From assembly GCA_015680685.1 (NCBI GenBank), contig MNCI01011353.1, forward strand, positions 1 through 48,170: a stretch of 48,170 nucleotides of DNA. The letters are read 5' to 3'. Under the pieces are notes generated by a model, which ran no database searches, was not told where the DNA came from, and saw only the letters and a program-made list of their open reading frames with translations. The DNA is from Gnetum montanum. Its lineage: Eukaryota > Streptophyta > Gnetopsida > Gnetales > Gnetaceae. Numbering within the stretch: the first letter of the stretch is position 1; each line of letters opens with the position of its first letter. Made by a program: the position numbers and the translations under genes. Below, in pieces: positions 1 to 10,580 of this stretch.

Positions 1-532
1 CACCAAAAAGATGGGCCAAGCAGAGATGGAACAGTGTTTGACCCCACCCTTCAAAAGCTCATGTTGTTGCTCTAGCTAACGATCTGTTAACCTTTGTGCT
101 TTAGGGGAATGGTAATCCCTTGAATTGGGATCTCACATATCATACTCTTTGTTAAGATGTTAAAGTCCATGTTGTGCAAGCATTAGCTGAAGCATAGCTA
201 GAATAGATAGGTCCGGTGGCAACAAAATGTTGCCTTTCATGTCATGCCACTATAGCATTTCATCTTAACATAAGATGAAGGTGAAGTCTGGTACATACTC
301 ATTGGGATGAGCATATACCACTCGGTATTATTGAGGCACTTGGTTTGTCCTAGGTAGAGAGAGGCTCCTGTGAGAAGAAGATATTTTATATTAGTAAATC
401 TATATGTAGTGTGTGGTTAAGATTTAATTTAGCTATAATAATAATTTTATTTTTATAACATTTGACCTTAGGGTTTGAACAACGAGGTTACTAAGTTTCA
501 TTTAAGTTTAGAGAGCGCACGTAGAACTAAAT
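1..532 (-). other. Leader of a minus-strand LTR element that exits the window
   Basis: This stretch lies just inside the primer-binding-site end of the LTR at 552-1406, so it should be the 5' untranslated leader of a minus-strand retrotransposon whose body lies left of the window. No credible coding frame is visible. The assignment rests on position next to the primer site, not on sequence homology. Confidence 0.45.
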
Positions 533-551
533 TCCTTGGTAATAGTGCCAA
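533..551 (-). promoter_or_regulatory. tRNA-Asp-type primer binding site
   Basis: Read on the minus strand this is TTGGCACTATTACCAAGGA, directly after the LTR end. It pairs with the 3' end of plant tRNA-Asp (site form TTGGCGCCGTTGCCGGGGA) at 13 of 19 positions, and all six differences are C-to-T or G-to-A changes, as expected from deamination of methylated DNA. This primer is known from several plant Ty3/gypsy lineages. It marks the neighbouring LTR as a 5' LTR on the minus strand. Confidence 0.7.
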
Positions 552-1406
552 TGATTAGTGGTGAGGTACCCTTATGCCTAGCCATATGAATCACAAGTGT
601 TCATGTGTGATTCAATCAAATTCTATAGACTTTAATTACCAAGAATGCTAGAGCTAAATGGTGAGTTTGTGTTGTCTGTTGTCTTCCCAATCTCATTTGT
701 GAAATGCAAGTGTATCATTAAGTGTGACTAAGGCATAAGATTTTTATCATTTTATGTTTTATCAGTTTGATCACCTAAAACAATAATGAAAGTGAGAGTA
801 ATTAAATGCTAAGTGAACTATTGTCTAATCTAGCCTAACACAAGTAACTATCCCCAATTCCCGAACACATCCTGAACTTCATGCTGGGTTGTCAAACGCT
901 AACCATTTCTGAGCTACCAAGTGTCATACATATGTTCAAAGGGGTTATGCTTGTATATTTTAATTAATTTCTTAATTAATCAAAATTAATTTCTAAATGA
1001 ATAATATTAAATATGAACTATATGAAATCACAATGTATAAATGCATAAAGAAAGAAAGTCTCAAGTGCTGCAAAGATGAATTAAAGAGCTTGACTTTATT
1101 GCCAACACAATGGTGTGTTCAAGTACATTAATACTTAAATAAAGATCCAATTACACTTAGACCTCCTGCTATGGGCACTTAGAAAATATTCTAACTCTTG
1201 AATGAACAACCTAGAAGAATTTTGCTACTTAACTCAAAAACTCCCTTGAATCATGTACCCAAGGGCTATATTTATAAGCCCAGGAATACCTTGCAATATC
1301 ACATACTTGATATCACATCTTGGGTCATGATATCAAGTACCTAATATCATGGCCACCCTAATTTTGCATACCAGATATCAGGGCTCATGTAAAACATGAT
1401 TCATCA
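552..1406 (-). repeat. 5' LTR (minus strand), old member of the TGATG...CATCA superfamily
   Basis: This is a diverged copy of the LTRs at 11291-12266 and 19443-20289. Landmarks occur in the same order: the terminal 'GATTAGTGGTGAGGTACCC' block, 'GTTGTCTTCCCA', 'AATCTAGCCTAA', a minus-strand AATAAA at 1095-1100, a 'CAAGTACAT' block, a TATA box near 1265-1275, and GATATC motifs upstream of it. The right end is CATCA at 1402-1406. Its 855 bp are close to the 847 bp of the copy at 19443. It is much more degraded than the other copies, so probably older. The outer target duplication cannot be checked because the other end is off-window. Confidence 0.72.
1265..1381 (-). promoter_or_regulatory. LTR promoter core: TATA box plus GATATC array
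   Basis: The minus strand has a TATAAATATAG-type TATA box at 1265-1275. Immediately upstream (higher coordinates, to 1381) are at least five GATATC/AATATC half-palindromes about 15-25 bp apart. The same arrangement occurs in three other places in the window, which suggests an LTR enhancer rather than chance. Confidence 0.55.
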
Positions 1407-1529
1407 ATAGTCAAGGAAAAATATCTAAATGCAACACATAACAAATGGGCTCTTGAAAGACAATATCAAAAGGTTGAGCACATTTTGGTTATAGTAACTA
1501 AGCAAATTTTACATCCATAATAAAAAGGT

Positions 1530-3570
1530 GCTCACAAGACTTGGTTTGATGAGGATTGCAAGTAAAATATTAAGAATGTAAATAAGAGTCACAACCAAAG
1601 TTTAGTTAAGGCATATAAATACTTGAACTAAGAGAATAAAATTTATCAATGAAAAGAAGGAACCAAGAAAATTGTGGCAATGTTTTCATCATAAAGCCTC
1701 TTCAACATTAAATTTTTCTTTTCAAGATATTTATTCATTTTAGAATAATCTATTTACAAGACAAGATGATAATTCTACTATTATTATATAATAATAAACT
1801 CTCCAATTTGCTCTTGAGGAAGTCACAGAGGGTATTAAAATTCATATCATTTATATATAGAATTATTAAAGTGGGCAGGATATGCTATTCATATAGAAAT
1901 TTGGTACAAATTAAATTCAATAGTGAAGCAAGTACTAAATCAACATTGGAAAACTAGTAAAGCTATCTTGTTATATAAAAAGGAAAATAAAAATAATTTA
2001 AAAAATTATCAAATGATCATTGTGAGTCATATTTTTGCTAAGTTGGTGGGCATGTTACTAGAAAAGAGAATTATTTCTTAGGCTGAAGGTAACTAGGTTA
2101 GGGTAATATGTTAAGCAAGTTTTAGACAAAATCCTTTTACTATTGATTACTTAGTTACTCTTCGACACTACATGGACTCTTCGACACTACATGGAGTTTG
2201 TTGTATTGATTTTGTAAAAGCGTATGATTTAATGATCCATACTAAACTATGGTTTCACTTTCATAAAATTCTCCTCCCTTTAATTTGATTACATGAACTA
2301 AAAGATTGGATGAAGAAGTGATTATTAAAATTACAGATAATAATTCAAAACAAAATTAATTCCAAAGAAAAATTAGAGTTAAGCAAGGTTGTTCACTTTC
2401 TTCCACTCTCTTCAGTATCTTTATTGATGAAATACAAGAATGGTTAAGCAACAAGCAAGATAGTCATACTATCAAAAATTGGATCCCAAGCAATGAATCA
2501 TTTTTTATATATAGATAATGCTACCTTGATCTCCATTAGTATGAAAGGCATGCAAAATATGTTACAAATTTAGAAAAGTATTATCTTTCATCTTGTCTTC
2601 AAGTAAATGTAGAAAAAACTAAATTGATGATTTGAGGTACATGAAATAACTGTTATAACTTCAATTTTGGAGGTATCAAAGTGTAAATAGTAGATTCTTT
2701 TAAATATTTGGGTCTCATTTATATGAACAATTACATATGGGGGAAGTGCATCAAAGGAAAAATAACATGATGTTTCAAGACTTTGTATGCTTTTAAAAAC
2801 AAGTGCAAGAATTTAAGTGTCTATTCTTAGAAGGTCAAAAAATAAATTTTTTAGACTATCAATACTCAGTGCTAAACTTTGGAAAGATATTGAAAGAATG
2901 CAAAAACTTTTCTTCTTAATGAGTTAAAAGTGAAGATGCAAATACCTTACTCAATGCTAGTATGTAAAGGTGATTTATTACCTTCAAAAGTAAAAGCTTT
3001 GTACCACCAATTCATTACATACACTCATAGCTTACATATCTCAAGGTAAGATAAATTTTCTAAAATAGTTCTTGGGGATTAGTGAGATAGTGGTTGGTAT
3101 TTTCAAGTGATGAAATGGTTAAGAAAATAGAATATCTCTTGTGAGGAATAGAATGTTTTAACACATATATGGGGTAATGTAGAAGGCAAGAGACAATTTT
3201 ATTTACATCACATTAGATCTAATAAACTAAATGTAGAAGGTCATTATCTCTAAAGCACTATTTTCATAAGTATCCAAATGCTATTAGCAAGCTTCACTAA
3301 AGTTTTCATCATCTTAGAATTGAAAATGGAACAACAAATAATAGTGCAATTGGAGGTTTTGCAGATAAAGAGTCCTTGAAGATGAGTTACATCTATTTCT
3401 TTCTTGTGCTATGACTATGGGGAAAAGCCTGGATGATTTGTTTTCGATGGCCCCATTGGTGCTTGGTCAATTTATAAAGTCTATCTTTATCTTTAATGAA
3501 AACATAAAATGTATCTGTCCCATAGATCCTATGGTTCTTAGAGCTTAATAAAGCTTCATTTCATTTCATA
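1530..3570 (+). mobile_element. Degenerate LINE (non-LTR retrotransposon) reverse transcriptase relic
   Basis: Translated pieces in several frames follow a plant LINE endonuclease/reverse-transcriptase polyprotein in order: 'WFDEDCK' (about 1540), 'TSKAILLYKKENKNN' (about 1955-2000), 'YQMIIVSHIFAKLVGMLLEK' (about 2008-2070), 'FVKAYDL' (about 2210), 'VKQGCSLSSTLFSIFIDE' (about 2380-2432), then 'FLYIDNATLIS', and a C-terminal part ending near 3550. The YADD catalytic box is YIDN (codons 2508-2519), so the second catalytic Asp is Asn. Many stops and frameshifts are present. The 5' end is not defined and no target duplication was found. A 19-bp tandem duplication lies at 2157-2194. Confidence 0.8.
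2157..2194 (+). repeat. 19-bp perfect tandem duplication inside the LINE
   Basis: ACTCTTCGACACTACATGG occurs twice with no gap (2157-2175, 2176-2194). The 19-bp length shifts the LINE frame, so it probably arose after the element died. Confidence 0.9.
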
Positions 3571-4450
3571 TTTTCATCATTATATATTTCTCAACATATA
3601 AAAATTTTTATGTATAAATTTTACATGCAAAAATTTATTTAATTTAGAAAGACAATACATTAAAATTGTAAAAATAAAGAGACAGGAGGACACCGAAAAG
3701 CCTCACGAACAAATTTAACTCAGAAATGGGGCTAATATGTACTAGTCTGCATCTGCAATGGCGGACAACACTGCCAACACAAACGTGATCTGTGCTCAGA
3801 AAGATTATTCTTGGAAATATTTTAAGCATTGATGATGTACTCCTTTGCTACTTTAGCTGGCTTTGAATCGTGATGATCAGTGATGGTCATGCAGGTAAAA
3901 AAACATAGTAACCGGAGCCTCGATGCTAATCCTGCAACTGCGCCTGAACAAATACCTCACCTGAAGGTAACCTATATATATATATATATATAGAGTTAAG
4001 TCAAGGTAGCATGGGAATATATATATATAAATATATACGGAGTTAAGTGGAGGTAGAATGGGCATTTCTGCCGCGGTTGGCAGTCAACGTAGTCATCCGC
4101 TGAGGTCTAATACAGAATTCCGTTCCTTGCAGGCTCCAACCATTGTCAATCTCCTCTAACTTCTGCCCGTCTGTCAGTCAGGGGGTCGGTAACAACGAAC
4201 ACAAAAAAAATTGAGACATTTTTGAGTTCAATACTTCCGCCCGTGATTCTGCAAATCTCTCGCAGAAAATATTGCGTAAACAAACAGTCCGAATCCATAG
4301 AGATTTATAAAATTAATTTTTTGTAAAGAAACTACAATGTTAAATTGCTGAGTATTTCGCACTGTGGCTATTTATGTGATAAGAAATGAGTCAGAAGTAA
4401 TTTCATAAACATTTCCCACGATCGTGGCATAGTTTCCTGATCCGCTAAAT
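3571..4450. other. Unassigned spacer with TA repeats and a small GC-rich patch
   Basis: There is no convincing gene. It contains (TA)n at 3973-3992 and an AT run near 4018-4036. Each is followed by a related block, GAGTTAAGT..AGGTAG.ATGGG (about 3993 and 4041), so the segment is a diverged duplication of about 48 bp. Bases 4060-4200 are less AT-rich than the surroundings and may be old unique DNA. Short open frames here look random. Confidence 0.5.
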
Positions 4451-4550
4451 ACTATGTTTCTGTCTCTGAGTAATTGAACTGTTTCCGTTATATTGTTTGT
4501 ACTATGTTTCCACCTCTGAGTAATTCAACTGTTTGTGTTATATTGTTTGA
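4451..4550. repeat. Two-copy 50-bp tandem repeat
   Basis: Bases 4451-4500 and 4501-4550 match at about 43 of 50 positions, both starting ACTATGTTTC and ending TATTGTTTG. The second copy ends exactly where similarity to the 3' LTR of element A begins, so it may mark the truncation breakpoint of the 5' LTR. Confidence 0.85.
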
Positions 4551-4907
4551 TAATCCTAGTAGTGTTACATTGATTTATAATGTGTATGGAAAGTGAGAAT
4601 AGATACTAGTGTTAGGATTAGTTAAAGCCTAGTTAATCAGTAGTTAAGTTAAATTAGTCACTTAGTTATCTATCTCTCCTCCCTTATTAGCAGCAGGACA
4701 TAAAAACATAAAAATTATAAAAATCATATAACTCAAACTTACTTAATCATACAATCGTGACATACAAGTAAGCTTGAGAAGATAATGATCAACCAACTTG
4801 TCCTTGTTCCATAAGAGCACATAAGCACTTAGTCCTTGAAATTTGATGGAATCATGCATGAAACACTCATATTCGTATGGTTGAGCATAGAGGTACCTTG
4901 CCACTCA
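4551..4907 (+). repeat. Truncated 5' LTR of element A
   Basis: It matches 14062-14413 closely, including the shared run GGATTAGTTAAAGCCTAG and the terminal block ending CCACTCAT. Only the last third of the LTR (U5 side) remains. The promoter, TATA box and AATAAA present in the 3' LTR (13445-14050) are absent upstream of 4551, so the element has lost its promoter. Confidence 0.85.
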
Positions 4908-4920
4908 TCGTTGTCAGGGA
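4908..4920 (+). promoter_or_regulatory. Primer-binding-site remnant of element A
   Basis: TCGTTGTCAGGGA matches the tRNA-Asp-type site segment CCGTTGCCGGGGA with three changes, all transitions (C-to-T, C-to-T, G-to-A). The expected TTGGCG part is missing, so a short deletion probably joins the LTR end to the middle of the site. Confidence 0.55.
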
Positions 4921-5037
4921 CTTAGTTGTTTGTATGCTAACTAAAACATAGGAAATAATTCACATCATTGGAATGAACCCTTAGGGTTGGTTGAGAAAAT
5001 AATAAAACAGAATACATTGCACACTTAACAGACAAGT

Positions 5038-7555
5038 ATGTCTCCTTCGTTGTATGAAAATGCCTCACTACCTAGGTCTGAAATAGGAAATAATTGGCAG
5101 CATAATACACATGATGTTGATCTGCCAATCCCTCAACAAGTTCGAGTGGTATATATTCATCCTAATGAGTATATACTAGACTTCACTTTTATCCCTCATC
5201 AAGGCGAACAACTACATTGGCGAGACTTAGAAGGTAACATAGTATTACCTACTGATTGTTCAATCCTGAGCATGCTTCTTCGTGCTCTTACATGAATTGG
5301 CATGCCACACTTACATGCAGAATACATTGTGCAAGATCATGAATCAAGAGAAGACCATCCCACAGGGGCATAATGTCAAAGGGACTTGCAACAGGAGAGA
5401 CATCATAAGTCTTTGAAGGTTAAGTGATCCTAGGATGCCCCACATGTCTTAAGCAAAAATGAGGGTGGTGAACCTACCTTAGATAGTCACCCACATAACG
5501 ATATTTCTCCCCTTGACTTTGGCCAAGGGATTGTGTATCAGGACCTTCATTCCACTATTCATAACCTAAGTTCTGACACCCCAGGCACAAAGGATCCAAG
5601 AAAAAGGACATGAACTCATGATAAAGGTAGACATTTTGATGGCAACTATGATTAGGGTCAAAACCGCAAAAGAGAAGGTAGTAGACACTATCATGTTAAC
5701 GGTTCTCCTTCTTCTTCACCTTCATCATTTCCTTCATCCTCTTCTTCAATATCTAAAGTGCCCTTGTCCCCTTTCCTTGTCCCCTTTCCTAGCTAGGGAA
5801 AGTGGAAGTCATAGACGAAATAGCTAGGAAAGGGGACAAGGGCACTCTAGAGAGTCATGACATAGAAAAAGGGAGAGTAGGGAACAATGTAGGCATGATA
5901 AATGCCATGGACAAGACAATCATGATGAACCTCTCCTCACTACTCAAAGTATGTTGGACATCACTCAGGCTGTTAGAATTCCAACAAGGCATCAAAAAGA
6001 TAGTAGGATCAAGAGATTAGATATAAACAATATTCCATGATTTGAAGGGGGATAGAACACTGATCCTCAGAATCATTTACAAGCATTCTATGATGTGTAT
6101 ACCTTACAGAACATAGAGAATGAATGGTAAAAACTTAAGTTGTTCCCATAGACATTAGTTACAGAAGTGGAAAGCTGGTATCGGTCTTTAGAACTAGAAT
6201 CCATTCATAGGTGGAGTACTATGTTAGAACTATTTAATGATAAGTACCAAACGTACTCCTGAGTGTTTAACTTGTGAAAGTAAATCCAAGGCTGGAAACA
6301 AGGAGGACATGAACCCTTGGATGCTATCATGGGCCGATACTATGCACTATTACATCATTTTCCTAGCCATGATTATTCGCAAAGGGATCAACAACGCCAT
6401 CTCGTGGATGGGCTTAGGCATGAAATGAGAAGAACCCTTGAACTTATGTCCAAGGAAGACTATTCGAGCTTAGGTCTCATCAAATTCAAAAACTATTAGA
6501 GCAAGTTGATAAGGAAGAAGGTGGGCTACGGAAGAGAAAAAGTGCAGAAGAGTATAACCGAGATCCTTCCCTTCGAAAGAGGGGAGTAAGATTTTGTGAG
6601 GATGAAGAAGAGTTACCACTCAAAGAGATGGTGAATAAGAAAACTTTGCCTATCCAAAAGATGACATCAGAAGTTTTGGTAAAGGTAGAACAAATGTGGA
6701 ATTCCCTAGACAATAGATTTCAAACTATTCTTAAAATAGTAGAAGAGTTTAGAGAGCAAGGTAGTGAAAAAATAAAAAGGAAAGACGTTGAACATGCACA
6801 TAGCAAGGTTAAGGGAAAAGTTACCATCATTGAAGAGGTTGTGGAATCGAAAATAGAAAATGATAGTGGATGTGAGATATGTCAATATGAGGATCCTAAG
6901 GGATGTTTTCCTATAATCTCATATCTACAGGAGTTTGGGGTGTATGCACTAAACCCATGATTAAACAAAAGGCAAACACCTCAAAGGTTACCTTATCCTC
7001 AAGGTAACCCAAGGTAATTCCACCAACCCTTAACATATTATCCTAGTGGAATTCCACCACAACCAATTGAGTAATATCAACAGTGACAGTACTCACAATC
7101 ATTGATAATGCCACCACCAAGGCAATAGTAGCCTTACCAACAACCTGACCCATATGGATATTACGTGCAGCAGCCAATCTCCCCACGTGACTCTACTGGT
7201 CACATCACTCCTCAACCTCACTACTAAGTCCTTGAGTATTATGAGACTCCCTCTTCTAGAGGTGTTATTTTGCAAGCATATCATCCTTCTCATCCAGCCA
7301 CATCTCTTTCACCAATAACTACACTACCACCTACTCGTGCGATGCAGGGTGAATTCTCTACCTAGCTGCAACAACGTAATGCCACAAGGGTTGTTAACTC
7401 TCAACCTACTATTGGTTCCAACAACCACATGAAGAAAAGACCTTTCTTTAGAACCAATAGATCAACCAAGCCCTTTCAATCACAAGCGGCTGATTCCTTA
7501 GATGCCTCAGTATCAATCAAAACTTTAGAGCCTCCTTCAACCCAATCACCATAGT
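5038..7555 (+). pseudogene. gag relic of element A
   Basis: The start at 5038 is supported by homology with the gag start of element B (27164 minus): both open with a short M-P-rich segment. The capsid core follows at about 6020-6480 with 'HLQAFYDVYTLQNIENEW', 'WYRSLELESIH', 'LFNDKYQTYS' and 'GHEPLDAIMGRYYALLHHF', each matching B's gag. A coiled, charged segment (6628-6960) ends in 'CEICQYEDPKGCF', a knuckle-like remnant. A Pro/Gln/Tyr-rich tail runs to the protease. Between the N-terminus and the core (about 5300-6000) it carries about 0.8 kb more than B. Many stops and frameshifts make it non-functional. Confidence 0.82.
5757..5846. repeat. 25-nt inverted repeat in gag A
   Basis: The right arm 5822-5846 is the exact reverse complement of the left arm 5757-5776 plus 5790-5794. 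The left arm is interrupted only by a 13-bp direct duplication (TTGTCCCCTTTCC, 5777-5789). The loop is 27 bp. It lies in the part of gag A that element B lacks. Confidence 0.9.
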
Positions 7556-8063
7556 CAATGCATATGGTCATGCTAACACATGTTGTCACCAATTGGATTA
7601 AAGTTGGCCACCTTCCTAGGAAATTCTCTGGTCCTAAAAGTCCTCTAATATACTTACGAATCACTAGAAATGCATCATGCAAGGCTCTTTTAGATTCATG
7701 TTCCGATGTCAACTTGATTTCTCAAGAAATGTACAAGGCCTAGAACCTACCTCCATTGAAAAAGAGCAACATCTATTTAGAGTTGGTTGACCAATCCATC
7801 ACTATCCCATTAGGACTAGTAAAAGACATTGTTACCACTATTTGTGGGTGGTCATACCCAGCTGACTTTCTAGTGATTCAGGTAAATAATGGTAAGGGGG
7901 ACTTTCCAATCATAATGGGAAGAGCATGGCTAAGCACCATCGACGCATGCCTAGGAATTTGTGATCTTGTCCTAGAAATATCAAAGAAAAATACATTTGA
8001 AAAGATTAAGAAGAAGAAAGTTCTGTGCATCACATATAGTGACACAGGATGTAATTGCATGTA
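7556..8063 (+). pseudogene. Retropepsin-like protease relic of element A
   Basis: The frame reads 'ALLDSCSDVNLIS' at 7684-7722, the aspartic protease active-site region. The normal D-[TS]-G triplet is D-S-C here (Gly to Cys at codon 7699-7701), which should abolish activity. The C-terminal hallmark 'FPIIMGRAWLSTIDA' follows at about 7900-7947, after a stop near 7741. Protease between gag and reverse transcriptase is the standard gypsy order. Confidence 0.85.
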
Positions 8064-8439
8064 GAGGTCATGGTTTGTGCAAAGTTTAGTATTTCCTACA
8101 TGCAATTAGTGTGGAAAAGTGATTAACATACAAAGATGCCTATATGTAGCAGCCACATGACAAGGAGACACCCAATGGCTAACAACTAATCAAGAAAGTA
8201 GTTCACTCATATGCATGAAACCAACTGAGGGTTTGACTTATGCTTACATCGATAGCATAGATGCATTACCAACTTCCAAGTCTTAACCTTGAAAATATCA
8301 ACTGGGGGAAGGTGGAAATCCATGAGAAATTTAAGTAGGAGCCCCTCAAGCTGAAACCATTGCCCATGGGTATGGAATAAAAGTTCCTTAAAAATGAAAA
8401 AATGGTAATTATCAATGCTAAGCTTGCTCCTCAATAGAA
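8064..8439 (+). other. Degraded protease-RT linker of element A
   Basis: No motif can be assigned. The position between protease and the first RT motif suggests linker sequence. Frames are broken throughout. Confidence 0.4.
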
Positions 8440-9320
8440 AGAAGAACTGCTAAAAGTAATAAATAAATGGTCAGAAGCCTTTGCTTGGTCATATCCCGAA
8501 TTAATTAGAATAGATCCTAGGATATGCCAACATAGAATTTACACTAACCCCTCCATGAAGCCTCGAAGATAATCGCAAAGGTGATTGAACCCTAAGTTGA
8601 AGGGTTAGGCCCTTAGTTATTATGCCTAATTTCTGATAACAAATGGGTTAGGCCCTTAGTTATTGTGCCTAAAAAGGAAGGCAAATGGAGGGTGTGCATA
8701 GATTTTAGGCAACTAAATATGGAAACATTCAAAGATCACTTTTTGTTGTCATTTTCCGACCAAGTCTTAGACACCATCACAGGGCATCACTATTACAATT
8801 TTCTAGATGGATATAGTGGATATAACCAAACAAAAATAGCCCTAGAAGACTAAGCGAAAACTACATTCACTAGTCCGTAGGAAACATTCACATACAAAAA
8901 AATGTCGTTTGGCTTCTGCAATACCCTTGGAACATTTCAATAACTAGTTCTAAGCATATTCCAGCAGCAAATAGGGAATGGCATGGAGGTCTTTATGAAC
9001 AACTTCTCTAGTTNGCAAATAGGGAATGGCATGGAGTCTTTATGAACAACTTCTCTAGTTATGGAGAAACCTTTGATCAAGCCTTGGACCGATTGGAGCA
9101 AGTGTTAGAAAGATGTGTAGAAACCAATTTGAGGCTCAACTGGCAAAAAAGCCATTTGATAATACAAGAAGGCATAGTACTAGGGCACAAAATCTCACAC
9201 ACAAGGATAGAGGTAGACCTTGAGAAAATCAAAATTATCCAAGGAATTACCCATCAACCGGAAACTGTCAAAGATATTCGATCATTTTTTGGACATACTA
9301 GCTACTACACAAAGACAAAC
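8440..9320 (+). pseudogene. Reverse transcriptase relic of element A
   Basis: N-terminal gypsy RT signature 'KEELLKVINKWSEAFAWSYP' at about 8441-8500, then 'WRVCIDFRQLN' (8686-8718), 'FLDGYSGYNQTKIALED' (about 8801-8851), 'MSFGFCNT' (about 8902) and the catalytic box. The box reads FMNNF instead of YMDDF (8992-9006): both catalytic Asp residues are Asn, each a G-to-A change. The thumb/connection part 'IVLGHKISH' to 'IRSFFGHTSYY' ends near 9306. A 28-bp segment is duplicated at 8602-8629 and 8645-8672. A local duplication with an N lies at 8967-9060. Confidence 0.9.
8967..9060. repeat. 47/46-bp duplication separated by a single N
   Basis: Bases 8967-9013 and 9015-9060 are identical except for one missing G, and base 9014 is N. 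Both copies encode the RT catalytic box. A near-perfect repeat hinged on one N is typical of two contig ends joined without merging their overlap, so this is probably an assembly artefact. Confidence 0.88.
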
Positions 9321-10580
9321 TGGTACAATAGCATTCTTACCTATCTCCTCACCCAACAAACACCACAAGAATTAAACCTTAAGATGAAACAATAATTTCT
9401 TCACTGAGCCAAGTACTTTAAGGGGTTCAATGGGCAACTTTGCAAGGTATATCTCGATAGCTTGGTTCGATGGTGTGTTCCTGATATAGATCAACTGCGA
9501 GTTCTCCAAGATGCTCATTAGGGTGCTTGTGGGGGTCATTACGCTGGGAGATGAATGGCCATCAAGATCCTGCTTGTAGGATATTATTGACCTAAATTGT
9601 TTCGAGACACCCATTGTTTCATCCAATCTTGTGAGTGATGTCAATGTGATGGGGCAATAACTGCTAGAATGAAGGATCCACAATAATGGATTTAAGTGTT
9701 AGAACCCTTTAGAATTTGGGGAATTGATTTTATGGGGTCAATTACACCAATGTCCAATGGAAAAGCTTATATTATTGTTGCCATTGATTACTTAACAAAA
9801 TGGGCTGAACTAGCTACTGTTAAAGATTGTACATCATCTACAGCTGCATGATCTATTCAACAACAAATCATAAATAGGTTTGGTGTGCCATGTGCACTTA
9901 TTTTAGACAATGTTACACACTTCATAGGTGCAACCTTTTGAAAATTAATGCAACACTTAGGGGTTAAGCATAAATAGGCTACACCATACCACCCCCAAGC
10001 GAACCATTAGCAAGTTTAGGCTAGACTGAAGCACTAAACTGAACGATGCTCTTTGGGCATACTGCTCCACATGAAAACTCCCTACAGGCTACTCTCCCTA
10101 TGAGTTAGTGTACGACAAACTACCAATGCTTAGCATTCAAATTGAGCTTTGTACACTATCGACAACATGTGACCTCAACCTTGACCTTGATCTAGCATAG
10201 AAACAATGGTTAGTAACCCTTAACTTGCTAGATGAAAACCGATTAGCTGTCCTGTCATCTAACGAGTTGCACAAGGCATTCAATAAACAACGTCATGACT
10301 TAAGGATTAGGAAAGTTAAATATGAACTGGGAGATAAGGTTCTCTACTAGAATCCACACATGTGCCACAACGTACTAAATTTCAAATACTATGGAAATGA
10401 CCTTATATTACTTATGCATCTTTTCCTTCAGGGGCCATGACAATATAAAAACCTCAAAGCCCAAACAAGAAATTGTTGGTCAATGTGCAACAAACCAAAC
10501 CTTTCCATGAGCTTAGGACAGCTAGTACACATGCTACCTCTGTTGATGAATCACCTTGATCACTATTTCAGATCTTCTCC
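9321..10580 (+). pseudogene. Integrase relic of element A
   Basis: It starts with the RNase H-integrase linker ('TNWYNSILTYL', about 9316-9348). The HHCC zinc-binding region is recognisable (His residues in 'DAH.GACGGHYAG' at about 9508-9550, then two Cys in 'QSCE.CQCDG'). The core has D at 9726-9728 in 'WGIDFMG' and D at 9906-9908 in 'LILDNVTHF', where Gly of the usual DNG is Val. The codon expected to be the catalytic Glu after 'TPYHPQAN' is TAG (10017-10019). The C-terminal region ('KVKYELGDKVLY', about 10312-10347) leads to about 10580. Multiple stops. Confidence 0.87.

Noticed and set aside
552-1406. Considered a solo LTR with an AATAGT flank repeat
   Set aside because: AATAGT occurs on both sides, but on the left it is 5 bp away from the LTR end. 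Those bases fit a primer binding site much better, so this is a 5' LTR of an element leaving the window.
3973-4036. TA-rich runs as a promoter
   Set aside because: They are simple (TA)n microsatellites with no gene downstream in either direction.
4060-4200. GC-richer patch as a host exon
   Set aside because: No frame longer than a few dozen codons, no splice context and no recognisable protein pattern.
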